Positions 34,105-43,304 are shown, counted from the first letter of the stretch. The stretch is DNA of 64,000 nt from Lasiodiplodia sp. COLG20 (GCA_009801085.1 VNWV01000004.1:434001-498000); one strand, 5' to 3'. Notes: generated from the letters alone by a model not told the origin. Made by a program: numbers and translations.

Positions 34105-34920
34105 ATGACACCCACAAAGCGGTACGACCTACGACCTCGCGTCTCCGGAGTGGGCATCGCACGCGATGATGCCTATGGCCTTCAACCCTTCCGCTTCGCA
34201 GATCTACCTGCTGAGATTCGCAATCAGATCTACGAGCTTACCCTAACAACAGGCGATCAGGTACACCTGACTTTACGTCAAAGGGGAAAAAAGCGTGTGC
34301 TTCTTCTCAAGAAATCCTACGACTCCCGTCGGCAATGCTACAGGTCTGCAGTTGGCCTTAATGCGAAGTTCCTACTTGTCAATAAGGCGATCTATACCGA
34401 AGGGTGCCCTATCTTATACGCAAACAAGTTCTACTTTGATGGTCCGGATACGCTTTTTACCTTCCTTAGCAGCCTCTCCACAACGTTTAAATCATGGATT
34501 CGGGACATAACATTCGACTTCGAGAATCCTCCTTTTTGGAACGCGCGCAAAGATTTCGAGTACGAGTACCTCCATTATCTTCGGCCCGCTTTTACGGCTC
34601 TAATTGGAACGACGAATCTGGAGCACCTCCACCTTTACTTTGACGCTGAATCATATGCGCCGTATACGGTAGAGGAGGCTGACTCATGTACGGAGGAGGA
34701 GGCTGACTCGGATATTCAGGACGAGGAGGATTTTCCTTCGAAATTTTATGAGGATGCTTACCTCTGGCTAGAGGAACTGGTTAGGCAGAAAGGCAGCAAG
34801 GAGGAGGCCGTGAAAATGATTGACATTTCGCTGCGGACGGAAGAGGGTCGCATTACAGGCATGGACTCTCGCAGCACTTCTATACTCCACGAGCGGTTGC
34901 TAGAGCACCTTTCAGAGTAG
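34105..34920 (+). CDS. 2EXR-type protein E5
   Basis: Intronless, 271 residues, start MTPTKRYDLRPRVSG. The motif PFRFADLPAEIRNQIYELTL is near residue 30. Shared blocks are KFLLVNKAIYTEGCPILYAN, FYFDGPDTLFTFLSSLSTTF and LWLEELVRQKGSKEEAVKMI. An acidic insert (EEADSCTEEEADSDIQDEED) precedes the WLE block and is itself a short duplication of EEADS. The shortest intact member of the block. The leader before it (ACAACCCACAACACCACGAC) is typical of fungal 5' UTRs. Function unknown. Confidence 0.8.
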   Translation: MTPTKRYDLRPRVSGVGIARDDAYGLQPFRFADLPAEIRNQIYELTLTTGDQVHLTLRQRGKKRVLLLKKSYDSRRQCYRSAVGLNAKFLLVNKAIYTEGCPILYANKFYFDGPDTLFTFLSSLSTTFKSWIRDITFDFENPPFWNARKDFEYEYLHYLRPAFTALIGTTNLEHLHLYFDAESYAPYTVEEADSCTEEEADSDIQDEEDFPSKFYEDAYLWLEELVRQKGSKEEAVKMIDISLRTEEGRITGMDSRSTSILHERLLEHLSE

Positions 34921-35856
34921 GCTTCTACAAATTTGACACCCCTAGTCTGGGAATTCGTTTCCTCAAATCTAGATCTCGACTCCCTCTTATAATATTACTT
35001 ATACCCAGTGACCTGAATGTATTCTCGCGCTACTGTGAGCTTACGCTATTAGAAATGATACGTTGGTGGTAAGTAAAATTTTGAGTGCACGATCATAAGA
35101 ACACATATGGGTAGTTGAAACTATCGTCCGGATGTAAATGTATAATTATTATTTCCACATTTACATCCGGACGATAGCTTCAACTACCCATGGTATGAGA
35201 GAAAAACAAATTCACACTACCCGTTGGCCGCATTACTAAAAATATTTGCATATTTAGTTGTTATTACGGAATAATAATATCATTTACTTCATATAATCGA
35301 CGCTACATTCAACAATTTTACAAAGAAAGCGGCTTCAATGTCGGGGAGAGAAGGGTGGAAGGGGGAATCCCTGTGAAACAAACACCATGAAAAGTCTCGC
35401 GATAATGATCCGTGCATACACGTTTAGATTTAGCATCTATACGAACAAATATTTGTAAACATGTTTACTTGTTGACCAGCTTGGTTTCCCTGGCGTGGCG
35501 ATGGAGGTCAAATACATGTGGAGAGCCGAAATGTCCCAGAGGACGTGACTATGCAAACTAAGAAGAGGCATCAAACGAGGATGGTTTCACTGGACATGGA
35601 AAAAGAGTATAGGTGGCACATTTTAGTTTGCTCGATCAATTCACAATGATTTCATTATTCTTCTGTCCGTAGTCCTGCATTGACCCATGTCGTGGAAGTG
35701 TAGCCGCTTCCACAATCCGCGTGTCGTTTCCCCCATCAGCATTATGTTAGAAATTGATTTTGTGGAACCGATCATTGATGTAACCGCCAAGTAGCCAGGG
35801 TAAGAGTCGTTCCTTGGTTCCGTGTGATCCGACCGCGTTCAATGCCCTTATCTTAC
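34921..35856. other. Convergent gap E5/E6 holding palindrome R2
   Basis: 936 bp, A/T-rich in its first half. The palindrome at 35107-35191 is the only clear structure. Sequence just after it (ATGAGAGAAAAACAAATTCA) resembles the sequence right of copy R5, so the repeated unit may extend beyond the hairpin. No gene seen. Confidence 0.5.
35107..35191. repeat. Foldback palindrome R2
   Basis: 85-bp inverted repeat. The left arm reads ATGGGTAGTTGAAACTATCG then TCCGGATGTAAATGTATA; the right arm is the near-exact reverse complement ending CTACCCAT. The centre is ATTATTATT. It starts 187 bp after the E5 stop codon. Confidence 0.92.
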
Positions 35857-36783
35857 TCAGCGCATGCGCTTCACCAGCTCTTTCCGCAATAATGAGGTGT
35901 CATCAGAGTTCGACTCGGCGAATCCCTTGTACAGGTAACGCCATACTTTACAATCATTTGAACGCAAAGGTCTGGAAATGCCTTTGACGTGAATTAGATC
36001 CACGGCCTTTTCACTGCTGCCTTTCTCAGCACTGATTGCTTCCAGCCAACGGTGAGCTTTCTTGTACACCTCCGCTGCAAGCCATTCCAGACTCCACTCC
36101 GGACTCGAAAACGTCGGCAACCTCGTGCCCGACAGGCTGTCAACCAAGATCAGCTGCAGTGTCTTCAAGTTTGTCGCCCCCTCAAGCCGTTTAAGCCCGG
36201 ACAGAAGGAAATTGCTCTGCTCATTCATCCCTAAGCCGCATCCCATTCTAATAGCATCTTCCAGCGATGGAATCTCCAAGGAAAGGTTCCGAAGCACAAG
36301 TTTCTGTGCCACTGACACGTGTTTCAGGAAGATGGAGAGGTCCTTCGACGTGAAGAAATAGAACTCATTTGAGTAGAGGTAGATGCTGCCTTCGGCATAT
36401 GTAGCTTTGTTGATGCGCAGAAGGTTCAATGTGGGACGGAGTTTCCGCAGTTCTGGCCATGTCGAATCCGTCGGCGATTGGCGGCGCATTTCCATCCACT
36501 TCAGTCTGTTCTTCATTCCCTTGCGTTCGACGGGGCGAATGGCGATTGGAGAGGTCGACGGCACGAGGCAGAGCTCGTATATCTGGTTGCGAAGTTCTCC
36601 AGGAAGATCGGCCCAGCCGCAGGTGCGGCGCTTGTTGCTGCTAATGCGCGCGGGGTCCGCTTCGGTCTTGTCACTGATGTTGTCATGTTGGGTGTTGCTG
36701 GCGGGGTGTGACGTTGCATCGTCGCTGTCTTGGCCTTCGCCATACGAGATGCGCGGTCGTTTGGAGGGACGCGTGTTGCTCAT
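35857..36783 (-). CDS. 2EXR-type protein E6
   Basis: Intronless, 308 residues, start MSNTRPSKRPRISYGEGQDS. The motif TCGWADLPGELRNQIYELCL is near residue 56. LNLLRINKATYAEGSIYLYS and FYFFTSKDLSIFLKHVSVAQ follow the family pattern. The C-terminal block HRWLEAISAEKGSSEKAVDL is intact. It shares the KRPRISY stretch near its start with E8, suggesting a common N-terminal ancestor. It is divergent from E7 across 311 bp. Function unknown. Confidence 0.8.
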   Translation of the reverse strand: MSNTRPSKRPRISYGEGQDSDDATSHPASNTQHDNISDKTEADPARISSNKRRTCGWADLPGELRNQIYELCLVPSTSPIAIRPVERKGMKNRLKWMEMRRQSPTDSTWPELRKLRPTLNLLRINKATYAEGSIYLYSNEFYFFTSKDLSIFLKHVSVAQKLVLRNLSLEIPSLEDAIRMGCGLGMNEQSNFLLSGLKRLEGATNLKTLQLILVDSLSGTRLPTFSSPEWSLEWLAAEVYKKAHRWLEAISAEKGSSEKAVDLIHVKGISRPLRSNDCKVWRYLYKGFAESNSDDTSLLRKELVKRMR

Positions 36784-37094
36784 GGTGGTAGTGTCGAAGG
36801 TGGAGTTGGAGGGTTTCCTGTGCAGCGGACGGGGAAGGCGGGTGGATGGACTTCAAACTACCGGCGGCGCTAGTCCGTAAATGGTAATCACCCTTAGGCA
36901 GCAAGCTGATCGTTGAACCGTTTGAAAACGTCACACGGGGCAAGTGGTTTCAATGCGGCGTATTATAAGTCAAGCTGTGCGCAAACAGGAAAACTTGCAG
37001 AGATATCAAGCAAACTGCAGCCAGGTCTATAAAAGACGAATTAATAGCTGAAAGGTCTTCCAATCTACAGTCTTCTCTTTCTTGGCACCCTACC
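36784..37094. promoter_or_regulatory. Divergent promoter E6/E7
   Basis: 311 bp between divergent paralogues. Holds a clear TATA box for E7 (37028-37035) and presumably the E6 promoter. No other structure. Confidence 0.5.
37028..37035 (+). promoter_or_regulatory. TATA box of E7
   Basis: TATAAAAG, 60 bp before the E7 ATG at 37095. A consensus TATA box upstream of a gene with a premature stop suggests the gene was active until recently. Confidence 0.55.
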
Positions 37095-38000
37095 ATGAGC
37101 GGCGCACACGCCAAGCGGCTACCCATTTCTACTGCGGGTGGCAATGACGAAGATGAGACAGCGCACGCCGCCGACAACGACAAAGAACACGACGCCCGCA
37201 GCTCGACCGAAGCAGGATCCACGCTCACCAGCAGCAACCAGCGTAACATCTTCCGCTGGGCAGATCTGCCTGCAGAGTTGCGTGAGAAGATCTACGAACT
37301 GAGCCTGGCACGGCCTGCCATCGCTCTTCGCGCCGAAGTCCGGAATGGAAAAAACGTGGTTTCACTGCAGCGCTTAGAAGATGATCGGAGACACGGCCTC
37401 ACACCCAGCCTCTTGCTCATCAACAGGGCCACGTACGCTGAAGGCGGACCGGTGCTTTACGGGAACCACTTTTACCTGCATGACTCCATGGCACTTTACT
37501 TCTTCCTCGCCATCCTGTCGCCAAAGACGAAAGATTGGATACGAGAGATGACCCTGTCACAGTGGAACAGAGATGTGTGTGCCGATGTTCACCTTTCCCG
37601 TACCCCCGAAAAAGAACGCATTTTTGTACCAGCTTTCACGTCTCTGATCGGAATGGCCAACCTGGAGCGCTTGCATTTGGAGTTCACTCTCAGCTCGATC
37701 GACAACTTCCGCATCGTGAACCGGCGCAGGTATAGCATGCAGGAGCACCTCGCCCTTTGCATCTATGAGTGGGCGCATTTCTAGCTAGATGAACTTAGTA
37801 GGGAGAAGGGGAGCAGAGAAGAGGCAGTGAAAATCATCGACATCAGGGTTTCATCAGCACAGTGCCTGACGGACTATGGTCTGCGCTGGAATCTTCCGAG
37901 CTATGAAGAACATGCGGACTTGAGCTCTGAGCGGACTTCATTGTTGCGCTACCACCTGGTTGAGTACATAGAGGGTCGCATCCCAGGAGTTACAGATTGA
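37095..38000 (+). pseudogene. 2EXR-type protein E7 with one in-frame TAG
   Basis: Reads MSGAHAKRLPISTAGG, then NIFRWADLPAELREKIYELS near residue 54, LLLINRATYAEGGPVLYGNH and FTSLIGMANLERLHLEF, all family-like. At 37782-37784 a TAG interrupts an otherwise open frame that runs to the TGA at 37998-38000. Beyond the TAG the same frame still encodes LDELSREKGSREEAVKIIDI and a normal C-terminus. In E3-E6 the residue at the TAG is Trp (HLWLE, HMWLD, LWLEE, HRWLE), so a single TGG to TAG change explains it. No other damage is seen. Either a young pseudogene, a gene needing readthrough, or a sequencing error. If translated normally it makes a 229-residue truncated protein. Confidence 0.85.
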
Positions 38001-38417
38001 GCGCATTGACATCCAGCGTGGAAGGCTGGCACTTGCATTCAAAAGATTGGTTTCTTTGATGGGGGTAGCTACAGAGGCGTAAGCTTTAGGGGATCGGCGG
38101 GTCTCAAATGCTTTTGGATTCTTTCATTCATAGCTACTAAGTTCGTTTTCTTCCCTTGAACTCCTTGACTGAAAAATTACATGCCACCCATGGGTCTTTG
38201 AAGCTATCGTAGGGATGGAAATGTCGAATTTTTAAATGGACAAAGGCGTCCGGATGATAGCTTCAGCTACCTACGCTGAGCCTTGATTCCCTCACTTCAT
38301 CTCAGCCTTGACTCGCTCCCGCAGCTGGTGGTTTCCTTCCTCAATATCTTCCCGGGTTGCAAGAACCTTGGTTGAATAACGCATGCCACTCCTGTCCCCC
38401 CTACTGGGGCCGGCCTT
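38001..38417. other. Convergent gap E7/E8 holding palindrome R3
   Basis: 417 bp; contains the divergent palindrome copy R3 and otherwise plain 3' flank sequence. Confidence 0.5.
38190..38275. repeat. Foldback palindrome R3 (diverged copy)
   Basis: 86 bp. Left arm ATGGGTCTTTGAAGCTATCG then TAGGGATGG; right arm GCGTCCGGATGATAGCTTCA then GCTACCTACG. Arms pair well over the outer 22 bp but less well inside, so this is the most decayed of the complete copies. It begins 190 bp after the E7 stop. Confidence 0.85.
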
Positions 38418-39311
38418 TTATGCATCTGCTCTCACAGTAAGCAGTTCAACGGCCGCATACTTGTTGTTCTTCGCTTCGCCGATGGCTTCCAGCCAGCTGT
38501 ATCCCTCCTTGACTAGAGAGCGCACAAGGCGTGACTCGGAGTAGTACCTAAAAGAAGGCAAAATGTGAAAGTCCATCAACTGGAAGCTTCGAAGGTTCGG
38601 AAGGGTGGCGAGCGAATCAAAAGCCGGGAAGGCGAACGCTCGTGCACTGGGTTTACCCCTCAGATCTTCCAAGCCAATTCTCTCAATCCACAATTTGGTA
38701 GTTTGGCTGAGTGGCCTCATGAAGTGCCAAATTGCTTTGTAGTCTTTGAAAGTAAACTCGTTTTGGTAAAGGATCGGTCCCGATTCGGCACGTACGGCTT
38801 TGTTGAGGAGCAGGAGGTTTGGCACAAGGTTTGTCTTTCCATTCCCAACTTTCTGAACCGGCCAGGTATAGGAAATTTCTGATAGGACCGTGTGCCTGCC
38901 CTGCCGCGTGGCATGGCTGAGTCGAAGCGGATACGGGCGGCTGAGAGCGAAGTCGTAGATCGCATTGCGTAGCTCAGCCGGCAGGTCCATGAAGCGGAAC
39001 GGCTTGGGCTCTTCGGGCTTGGTGACGCGACCGCGCTTCTTCTTCTTGCTCTTCTTCTTCTTCTTGCGCTGTTCAAGTTGTGAGTTGAAGCAAGTGAGGT
39101 GAGGTGACAGGTTTCGACTCACCTTGCGGCCTTTCAGCGTGAATTCTTCGTCTTCATCCTCACTGCTCTCACTCTCACTCTCGGCGTGGTGGCCCGTGGC
39201 ATCGTCTGCTGCGGTTCCGTCATTCGTGCTTGGCTCCTCGAGGTCGTCAGGCGGCGCGTATGAGATGCGAGGCCGCTTGCGCAATCGCGCACTGGTGCGC
39301 GCCTCTGGCAT
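38418..39311 (-). CDS. 2EXR-type protein E8 with one intron
   Basis: Start MPEARTSARLRKRPRISY at 39311. A 54-bp segment at 39069-39122 is in frame but has a perfect donor (GTGAGT) and a CAG acceptor, and its translation is unlike the flanks, so I treat it as an intron; the spliced protein has 279 residues. Removing it joins TLKGRK to RKKKKKSKKKK, a strongly basic stretch after an acidic one (SESESSEDEDEE). The motif PFRFMDLPAELRNAIYDFAL follows. Middle blocks LLLLNKAVRAESGPILYQNE and WHFMRPLSQTTKLWIERIGL fit the family. The C-terminus YSWLEAIGEAKNNKYAAVEL is intermediate between the two subfamilies. Function unknown. Confidence 0.76.
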   Translation of the reverse strand: MPEARTSARLRKRPRISYAPPDDLEEPSTNDGTAADDATGHHAESESESSEDEDEEFTLKGRKVSRNLSPHLTCFNSQLEQRKKKKKSKKKKRGRVTKPEEPKPFRFMDLPAELRNAIYDFALSRPYPLRLSHATRQGRHTVLSEISYTWPVQKVGNGKTNLVPNLLLLNKAVRAESGPILYQNEFTFKDYKAIWHFMRPLSQTTKLWIERIGLEDLRGKPSARAFAFPAFDSLATLPNLRSFQLMDFHILPSFRYYSESRLVRSLVKEGYSWLEAIGEAKNNKYAAVELLTVRADA

Positions 39312-39600
39312 GGCAGCTGAGGTGGGAGGCGAGGTGGGTTGTGGAGGAACCACGGACGCGCCCGTCGAGATATTGCTGCTCGTAGGACCCTGGGCGGCGC
39401 TAGTGACCGCGCTAACCAGAAGGGGAAGTCAGTCGCTCGTTTGGCAGCTACAGTCCCCTCCGCAGCTCTGCCTTGGAAAAAAAAAATATCCGTCCTGTCT
39501 CTTGTCGGGGGGAGAGGAGGACACACCGTGAGTTTCGTTAATTACAGGTCAGGCAGCCTGCAATGCGTATTAGCACGGAGCTTTCGTAAGTAGTTTCGTT

Positions 39601-39738
39601 GCTCGTGGTTCCGCTGCTCGTGGTTCCGCTGCTTTGCTGCCGGGTAGGTCCGCTGCTGGGTCCGCTGTTTGAGTTTGCTACTAAATTCGCTTACCCGCTG
39701 GCCGGTGGTGTCGCTCGCTGCTGGTGTCGCTCGCTGCT
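39601..39738. repeat. Short direct tandem repeats
   Basis: Two perfect 15-bp units GCTCGTGGTTCCGCT at 39601-39630, and two perfect 16-bp units GGTGTCGCTCGCTGCT at 39707-39738. Probably slippage repeats in a GC-rich, non-coding stretch. Confidence 0.85.
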
Positions 39739-40205
39739 GGAGCCGTTGCCGCCGCTTCGCGCTTTCGTGGTGTTGATGCTCGGTCGCTTGCTGCGTCGGT
39801 GTTAGGGGTGTTATTTGGCAGCGGCAGGGAGAGGCAATGCCGGCACTGCCGCGGCACTGCCACTGGACGTTTCTGGCTGCCGGCAATACGGTACGTGCAC
39901 CTGTTACCCATTGCCCAATTGGGCAGAGCGCGATGGCTGGAAAGGCCACACCCACCCCAACCGCAAGGGCTGCTGGACTTATCACGTGGAATGTCCCACC
40001 TAATCCGGCAGCGACCCTCCGCTACCGGCAATCATAACACCCCTACTCGGTGTTTATGGGGTAGGAAGCCAGCTCTAAACCGGCTAGCTCCCCGCTATAT
40101 GACTTTCAGCTAATTAGATCGCTAATAACTCTTGTAGATTTCCATAGGAAACACGTGATATATTCGGATTTGTTGAAACCGTTCGCAAGCTCACGGTGGA
40201 AATAT

Positions 40206-40290
40206 GTGGGTAGATGAAGCTATCGTCCGGACGAGAGTGTCGAATTTTTAATTCTACATATACGTCCGGACGATAGCTTCAAGTACCCAT
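40206..40290. repeat. Foldback palindrome R4
   Basis: 85 bp. Outer arms TGGGTAGATGAAGCTATCGT and its partner ending TACCCAT; both contain CGTCCGGACG. The inner part reads AGAGTGTCGAATTTTTAATT then CTACATATA. The asymmetric inner part gives the element a direction, opposite to R5. Confidence 0.92.
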
Positions 40291-40342
40291 CCATATACGT
40301 CGTTATTCGTGAAACCTCCACTCCCGAGAAAAGGCACATATC

Positions 40343-40427
40343 ATGGGTAGTAGAAGCTATCGTCCGGACGTGTATGTAGAATTAAAAATTCGACACTCTC
40401 GTCCGGACGATAGCTTCATCTACCTAT
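40343..40427. repeat. Foldback palindrome R5 (inverted relative to R4)
   Basis: 85 bp. Inner part TGTATGTAGAATTAAAAATT then CGACACTCTC is almost the exact reverse complement of the R4 inner part. R4 and R5 are therefore two near-identical copies in opposite orientation 52 bp apart. Confidence 0.92.
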
Positions 40428-40554
40428 GACATGAGCAAAAAACAAGTCCACGCCGGCGATCGGCTGCGGCATAATTAGGCTATGTTCTAAGACCCCGTTG
40501 TTACTCGCGCTAGCCATCGGCTGTAGCACCCCTCTTTACGTTTGATCGAACAAG

Positions 40555-40650
40555 ATGGGTGGAGCCGAAGCTCTTATCCGGACGCAAATGTAGAAAATTT
40601 ACAATTTTATTTGAACAAAACATGGGGAGATGAAGCAAACATCCGGACGG
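40555..40650. repeat. Palindrome-family half elements R6
   Basis: Two left-arm-like pieces in the same direction: ATGGGTGGAGCCGAAGCTCT then TATCCGGACGCAAATGTAG (40555-40593), and ATGGGGAGATGAAGCAAACA then TCCGGACG (40622-40649). They do not fold back on each other. Likely a rearranged or decayed copy. Confidence 0.75.
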
Positions 40651-40823
40651 AAGATTCAACCGACACAAAGAGATTGCACAACCATATATAGATACATAAT
40701 TTTACATACAGCACAACGAAAGATAGCTATGCACATCATCATCATTCACTCGACGCCATTCCCACCTGTACCCCGAACTTACCCACCACAAGCGTATCTC
40801 TATGATGACTAGAACACACTCTG

Positions 40824-41988
40824 CTATCCTAATTCATCAAGGCTCGGAGGAAGATTGGCCAACATGTCCCCCAAAAGGGTCCGAAACTCTGACGGCTCAT
40901 CTGTAGTAATTGATGGCGTCATACAACGAGCGCTGTATTCTAGGCGCTTATCCACCAAATTCTGACTGAAACAGAAAACATTCGCACCCGCGCGCGGGTC
41001 ACCCTTCGCGTCCCCGACGGCCTCCATCCACCGCTGGAAACCACCCACCTCGCACACGTACAGAACGATACGATCAAGCGGCCACTTCCTCAATAAGACT
41101 GAGTTTAAGTAAATGGGGGTTGACCGCGCCGGCCCTCGGAGCGTTGGCCCCGTGTGGTGGACTGGCCACGCGCCGGCCGGCTGGGGGCGCGATGGTAGGA
41201 GCTGGAGGGGAAAGTTAGGCTGTGGCTGCGCATGACGGGGCCCCTCACTTGGGGATGGCGTCGCGAATGGTAGGCGTGAGTCCAACGGCTGCTGTGGTAG
41301 TAGTGGTGGTGATGGCGGCGGAGGTCCATAAAATCCGACTGCCATGCGTTGTCGCGCCCCCAGGCGTCCAAAAGGCGGTCCTCCGGGCATCCAGCGGTCG
41401 AGCTCGACGCATGTCAGGTTCGTCGCTTTGATCAGCGGCAGAAAGGCCTCGTCTGGGCTGATGTCGTTGTGTTCGGTCGAGATGATGAGATGGCGGAGGT
41501 GCGGCATAAGCTTTTCCGGAAACGTCTTCATGAACAGGTCAAGAGTCTGCGTGCCGGAAAAGTGAAAAGTATTCAGCTGGTAGAACAGCGGGATCGCCTC
41601 GGTGTAGGTGGCTTTATTGATGCAGAAGAGGTTGACTATGGGAAGCTCTTTGTTTTGGACCATACACTCGGGCTCTTTCCAAGGGTTCAGGATGCGTGTG
41701 ATGCGGATTGGCTCGTCATGAGTCAAGGCGTAGGTGTAGATCACGTTACGCAACTCTCCGGAAAGCTTCGACCATGGGAAGTAGTCGCGCTTCCGTTTGC
41801 GTGAAATGTTCTGAATGTTTTATGGTCAAGTCAGTGGGATTCTTGAAAGACGTCGATGGAGTCAGGGGTTCACGTGCCTTGGTGGGTAGCTGCAAGTGGC
41901 GCTTGGTATCTGCCGCTTCTTTGAGAATCTCATTCTTAGAGACGTCTTGTTTCTCGCGGACGCGAGGGGTTTCGTCGCCACCCGCCAT
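40824..41988 (-). CDS. 2EXR-type protein E9, probable GC-AG intron
   Basis: Exon 1 41878-41988 (MAGGDETPRVREKQDVSKNE...PTK) and exon 2 40824-41810 give 365 residues. No GT donor restores the frame; the only good phase-0 solution is a 67-bp intron with donor AAG/GCACGT and acceptor TTCAG. That joins PTK to NISRKRKRDYFPWSKLSGEL, placing a basic stretch directly before the motif (SGELRNVIYTYAL) as in E10. A frameshift or a different first exon remains possible. The middle has a Pro-rich insert (PPPPSPPLLPQQP). The C-terminus FQRWMEAVGDAKGDPRAGAN and FRTLLGDMLANLP groups it with E1 and E10. Function unknown. Confidence 0.7.
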
Positions 41989-42355
41989 GATCGAAACGCT
42001 GGTGGTAGCAAGCGCGCTGGTTGACACGTTAGCGTTTCGCGGTGAAGACAAGAGTGGAAGGGAAAAAGGTAAAGCAGACAACGGATGCGCATTATCATAG
42101 CGCCGGGACATCGTCCAGGGGTCCTAGTTGAACTCGCTTGCAAGCGCACGCGGGGTCCTGGGGGTCGCTAGCAAACACAGGGGGTGTCGAAATCGATCAA
42201 TCAAACAGCAAAAACCAGCCTATATCTGTCCAGTGCTATCCGTGCATGCAACCGCATCTTTTCTGCGCGCGCAATTGTTTATGTAATAAATCGTCGCACG
42301 CGCGATTGACATTGAATTATGCAGCAGCCACCTCTTCCCACCATTCCCCGTTCAT
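41989..42355. other. Intergenic region E10 to E9
   Basis: 367 bp with the E9 promoter and the E10 3' flank. No palindrome copy and no gene. Confidence 0.4.
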
Positions 42356-43304
42356 TCAAGCGTATTCAGGTGATGCAAGCACATCTGCTAAGATTTTCTT
42401 GAAGATCTCAGCAAGATCTTCCGAGTGCCGCTCGTCTGGGCAGCAACCGCGCAACATGTTGTCGCTGAGGCGAAGAATTTCCGTGCCTGCCCTCGGATCT
42501 CCTTTCGCTTTTCCGACCGCCTTGAGCCACGCAAGTAGATGGCTTTGATTGAGCAAACTACGAGCAAGGCCATCAATTGTGACCGTAGGGTCTAAGAAGT
42601 TGGGGTCGTTGTAATAGAGCTCGAAGCGGCTCAAATTCAACCAAGGATCGGGTGGGCAGAAGGCTGGCGCGATGTCTTCAACGACGCCTTCGCCGAACTT
42701 GTAAGTAGTCTCGAGCTGAATGCTCCGAAAACAAGCCCTCGTCCTGGGGGCGAGGGGCTCGAGAAACCGGACGAGAGAGTCCATGTCACTGAAGCGGAAG
42801 GAGTTTTCGGAGTAGAGTACGGATGATGCCTCGAGGTACGTCTCGTAGTTCAGCTTGAGAAGGCTCGTGCCTACCACGTGGTTGCTAGAGATTTTAGCTT
42901 TGGGAATGTATGCAATGGTACTTGTGGACCTAGAATTGCGGGGCGCTATTAGCGAGCGATATATTGATTTGTCGGCAGGAACAAGTCCCTTAATTTCTTG
43001 GGCACTGTACTCTTCGCTAATGCGGATCGGTTCGTCCTGAACAAATAAGAGCTGGTATATCACGTTTCGCAACTCGCCCGGAAACTCCCGCCACGGAAAG
43101 ACGTTTTTCTAACATTGCCGTGTTTATTTGAGTAAGGTATCCTAGGTCTATTGCACTTTTGAGGTCCAAACTCACGTAGTGGTATCTGTACAGGAACTCC
43201 ATGTACTTTCCCGCCCATTCAGGAGCATGAAGGTCACTAGCATGGCCCGTTTGGAAGCGGGGAGAGCCTCTCAAACACATTTGATTTTCGAAAGTATCAG
43301 CCAT
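42356..43304 (-). CDS. 2EXR-type protein E10, two exons
   Basis: Exons 43176-43304 and 42356-43108 (phase 0, donor GTGAGT, acceptor TTAG) give 293 residues. The first exon (MADTFENQMCLRGSPRFQTG...YRYHY) is unlike other members. Exon 2 opens at KNVFPWREFPGELRNVIYQL, so the intron sits just before the family motif, the same place as in E9; this supports a shared ancestor. The C-terminus AWLKAVGKAKGDPRAGTEIL and FKKILADVLASPEYA matches E1 and E9. Function unknown; intact. Confidence 0.8.

Larger units (their letters stand above)
39312..40823. other. Repeat-rich intergenic region E9 to E8
   Basis: 1512 bp with no supported gene. From left to right: the E8 promoter, a GC-rich zone with short tandem repeats (39601-39738), a perfect palindrome GCCCAATTGGGC near 39910, then three palindrome-family copies (R4-R6). 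Open frames here are low-complexity and I do not accept them as genes. Confidence 0.5.

Noticed and set aside
34920..38190. Idea that E5 and E7 with their palindromes are one duplicated unit (palindromes 187 and 190 bp after the stops)
   Set aside because: The sequences between stop codon and palindrome show no visible similarity, so the equal spacing may be chance.
39069..39122. In-frame 18-residue segment in E8 as coding sequence
   Set aside because: It has perfect GTGAGT/CAG borders and interrupts a lysine-rich stretch; an intron is more likely, although retention keeps the frame.
39542..39985. A 147-codon minus-strand open frame with QRNHEQRNHEQRNY repeats
   Set aside because: It is low-complexity sequence from short tandem repeats, without family similarity or a good start; treated as a repeat region.
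29600..40650. CRISPR-like repeat array
   Set aside because: The repeats are self-palindromic, kilobases apart and lie in a eukaryotic genome; spacing is irregular.
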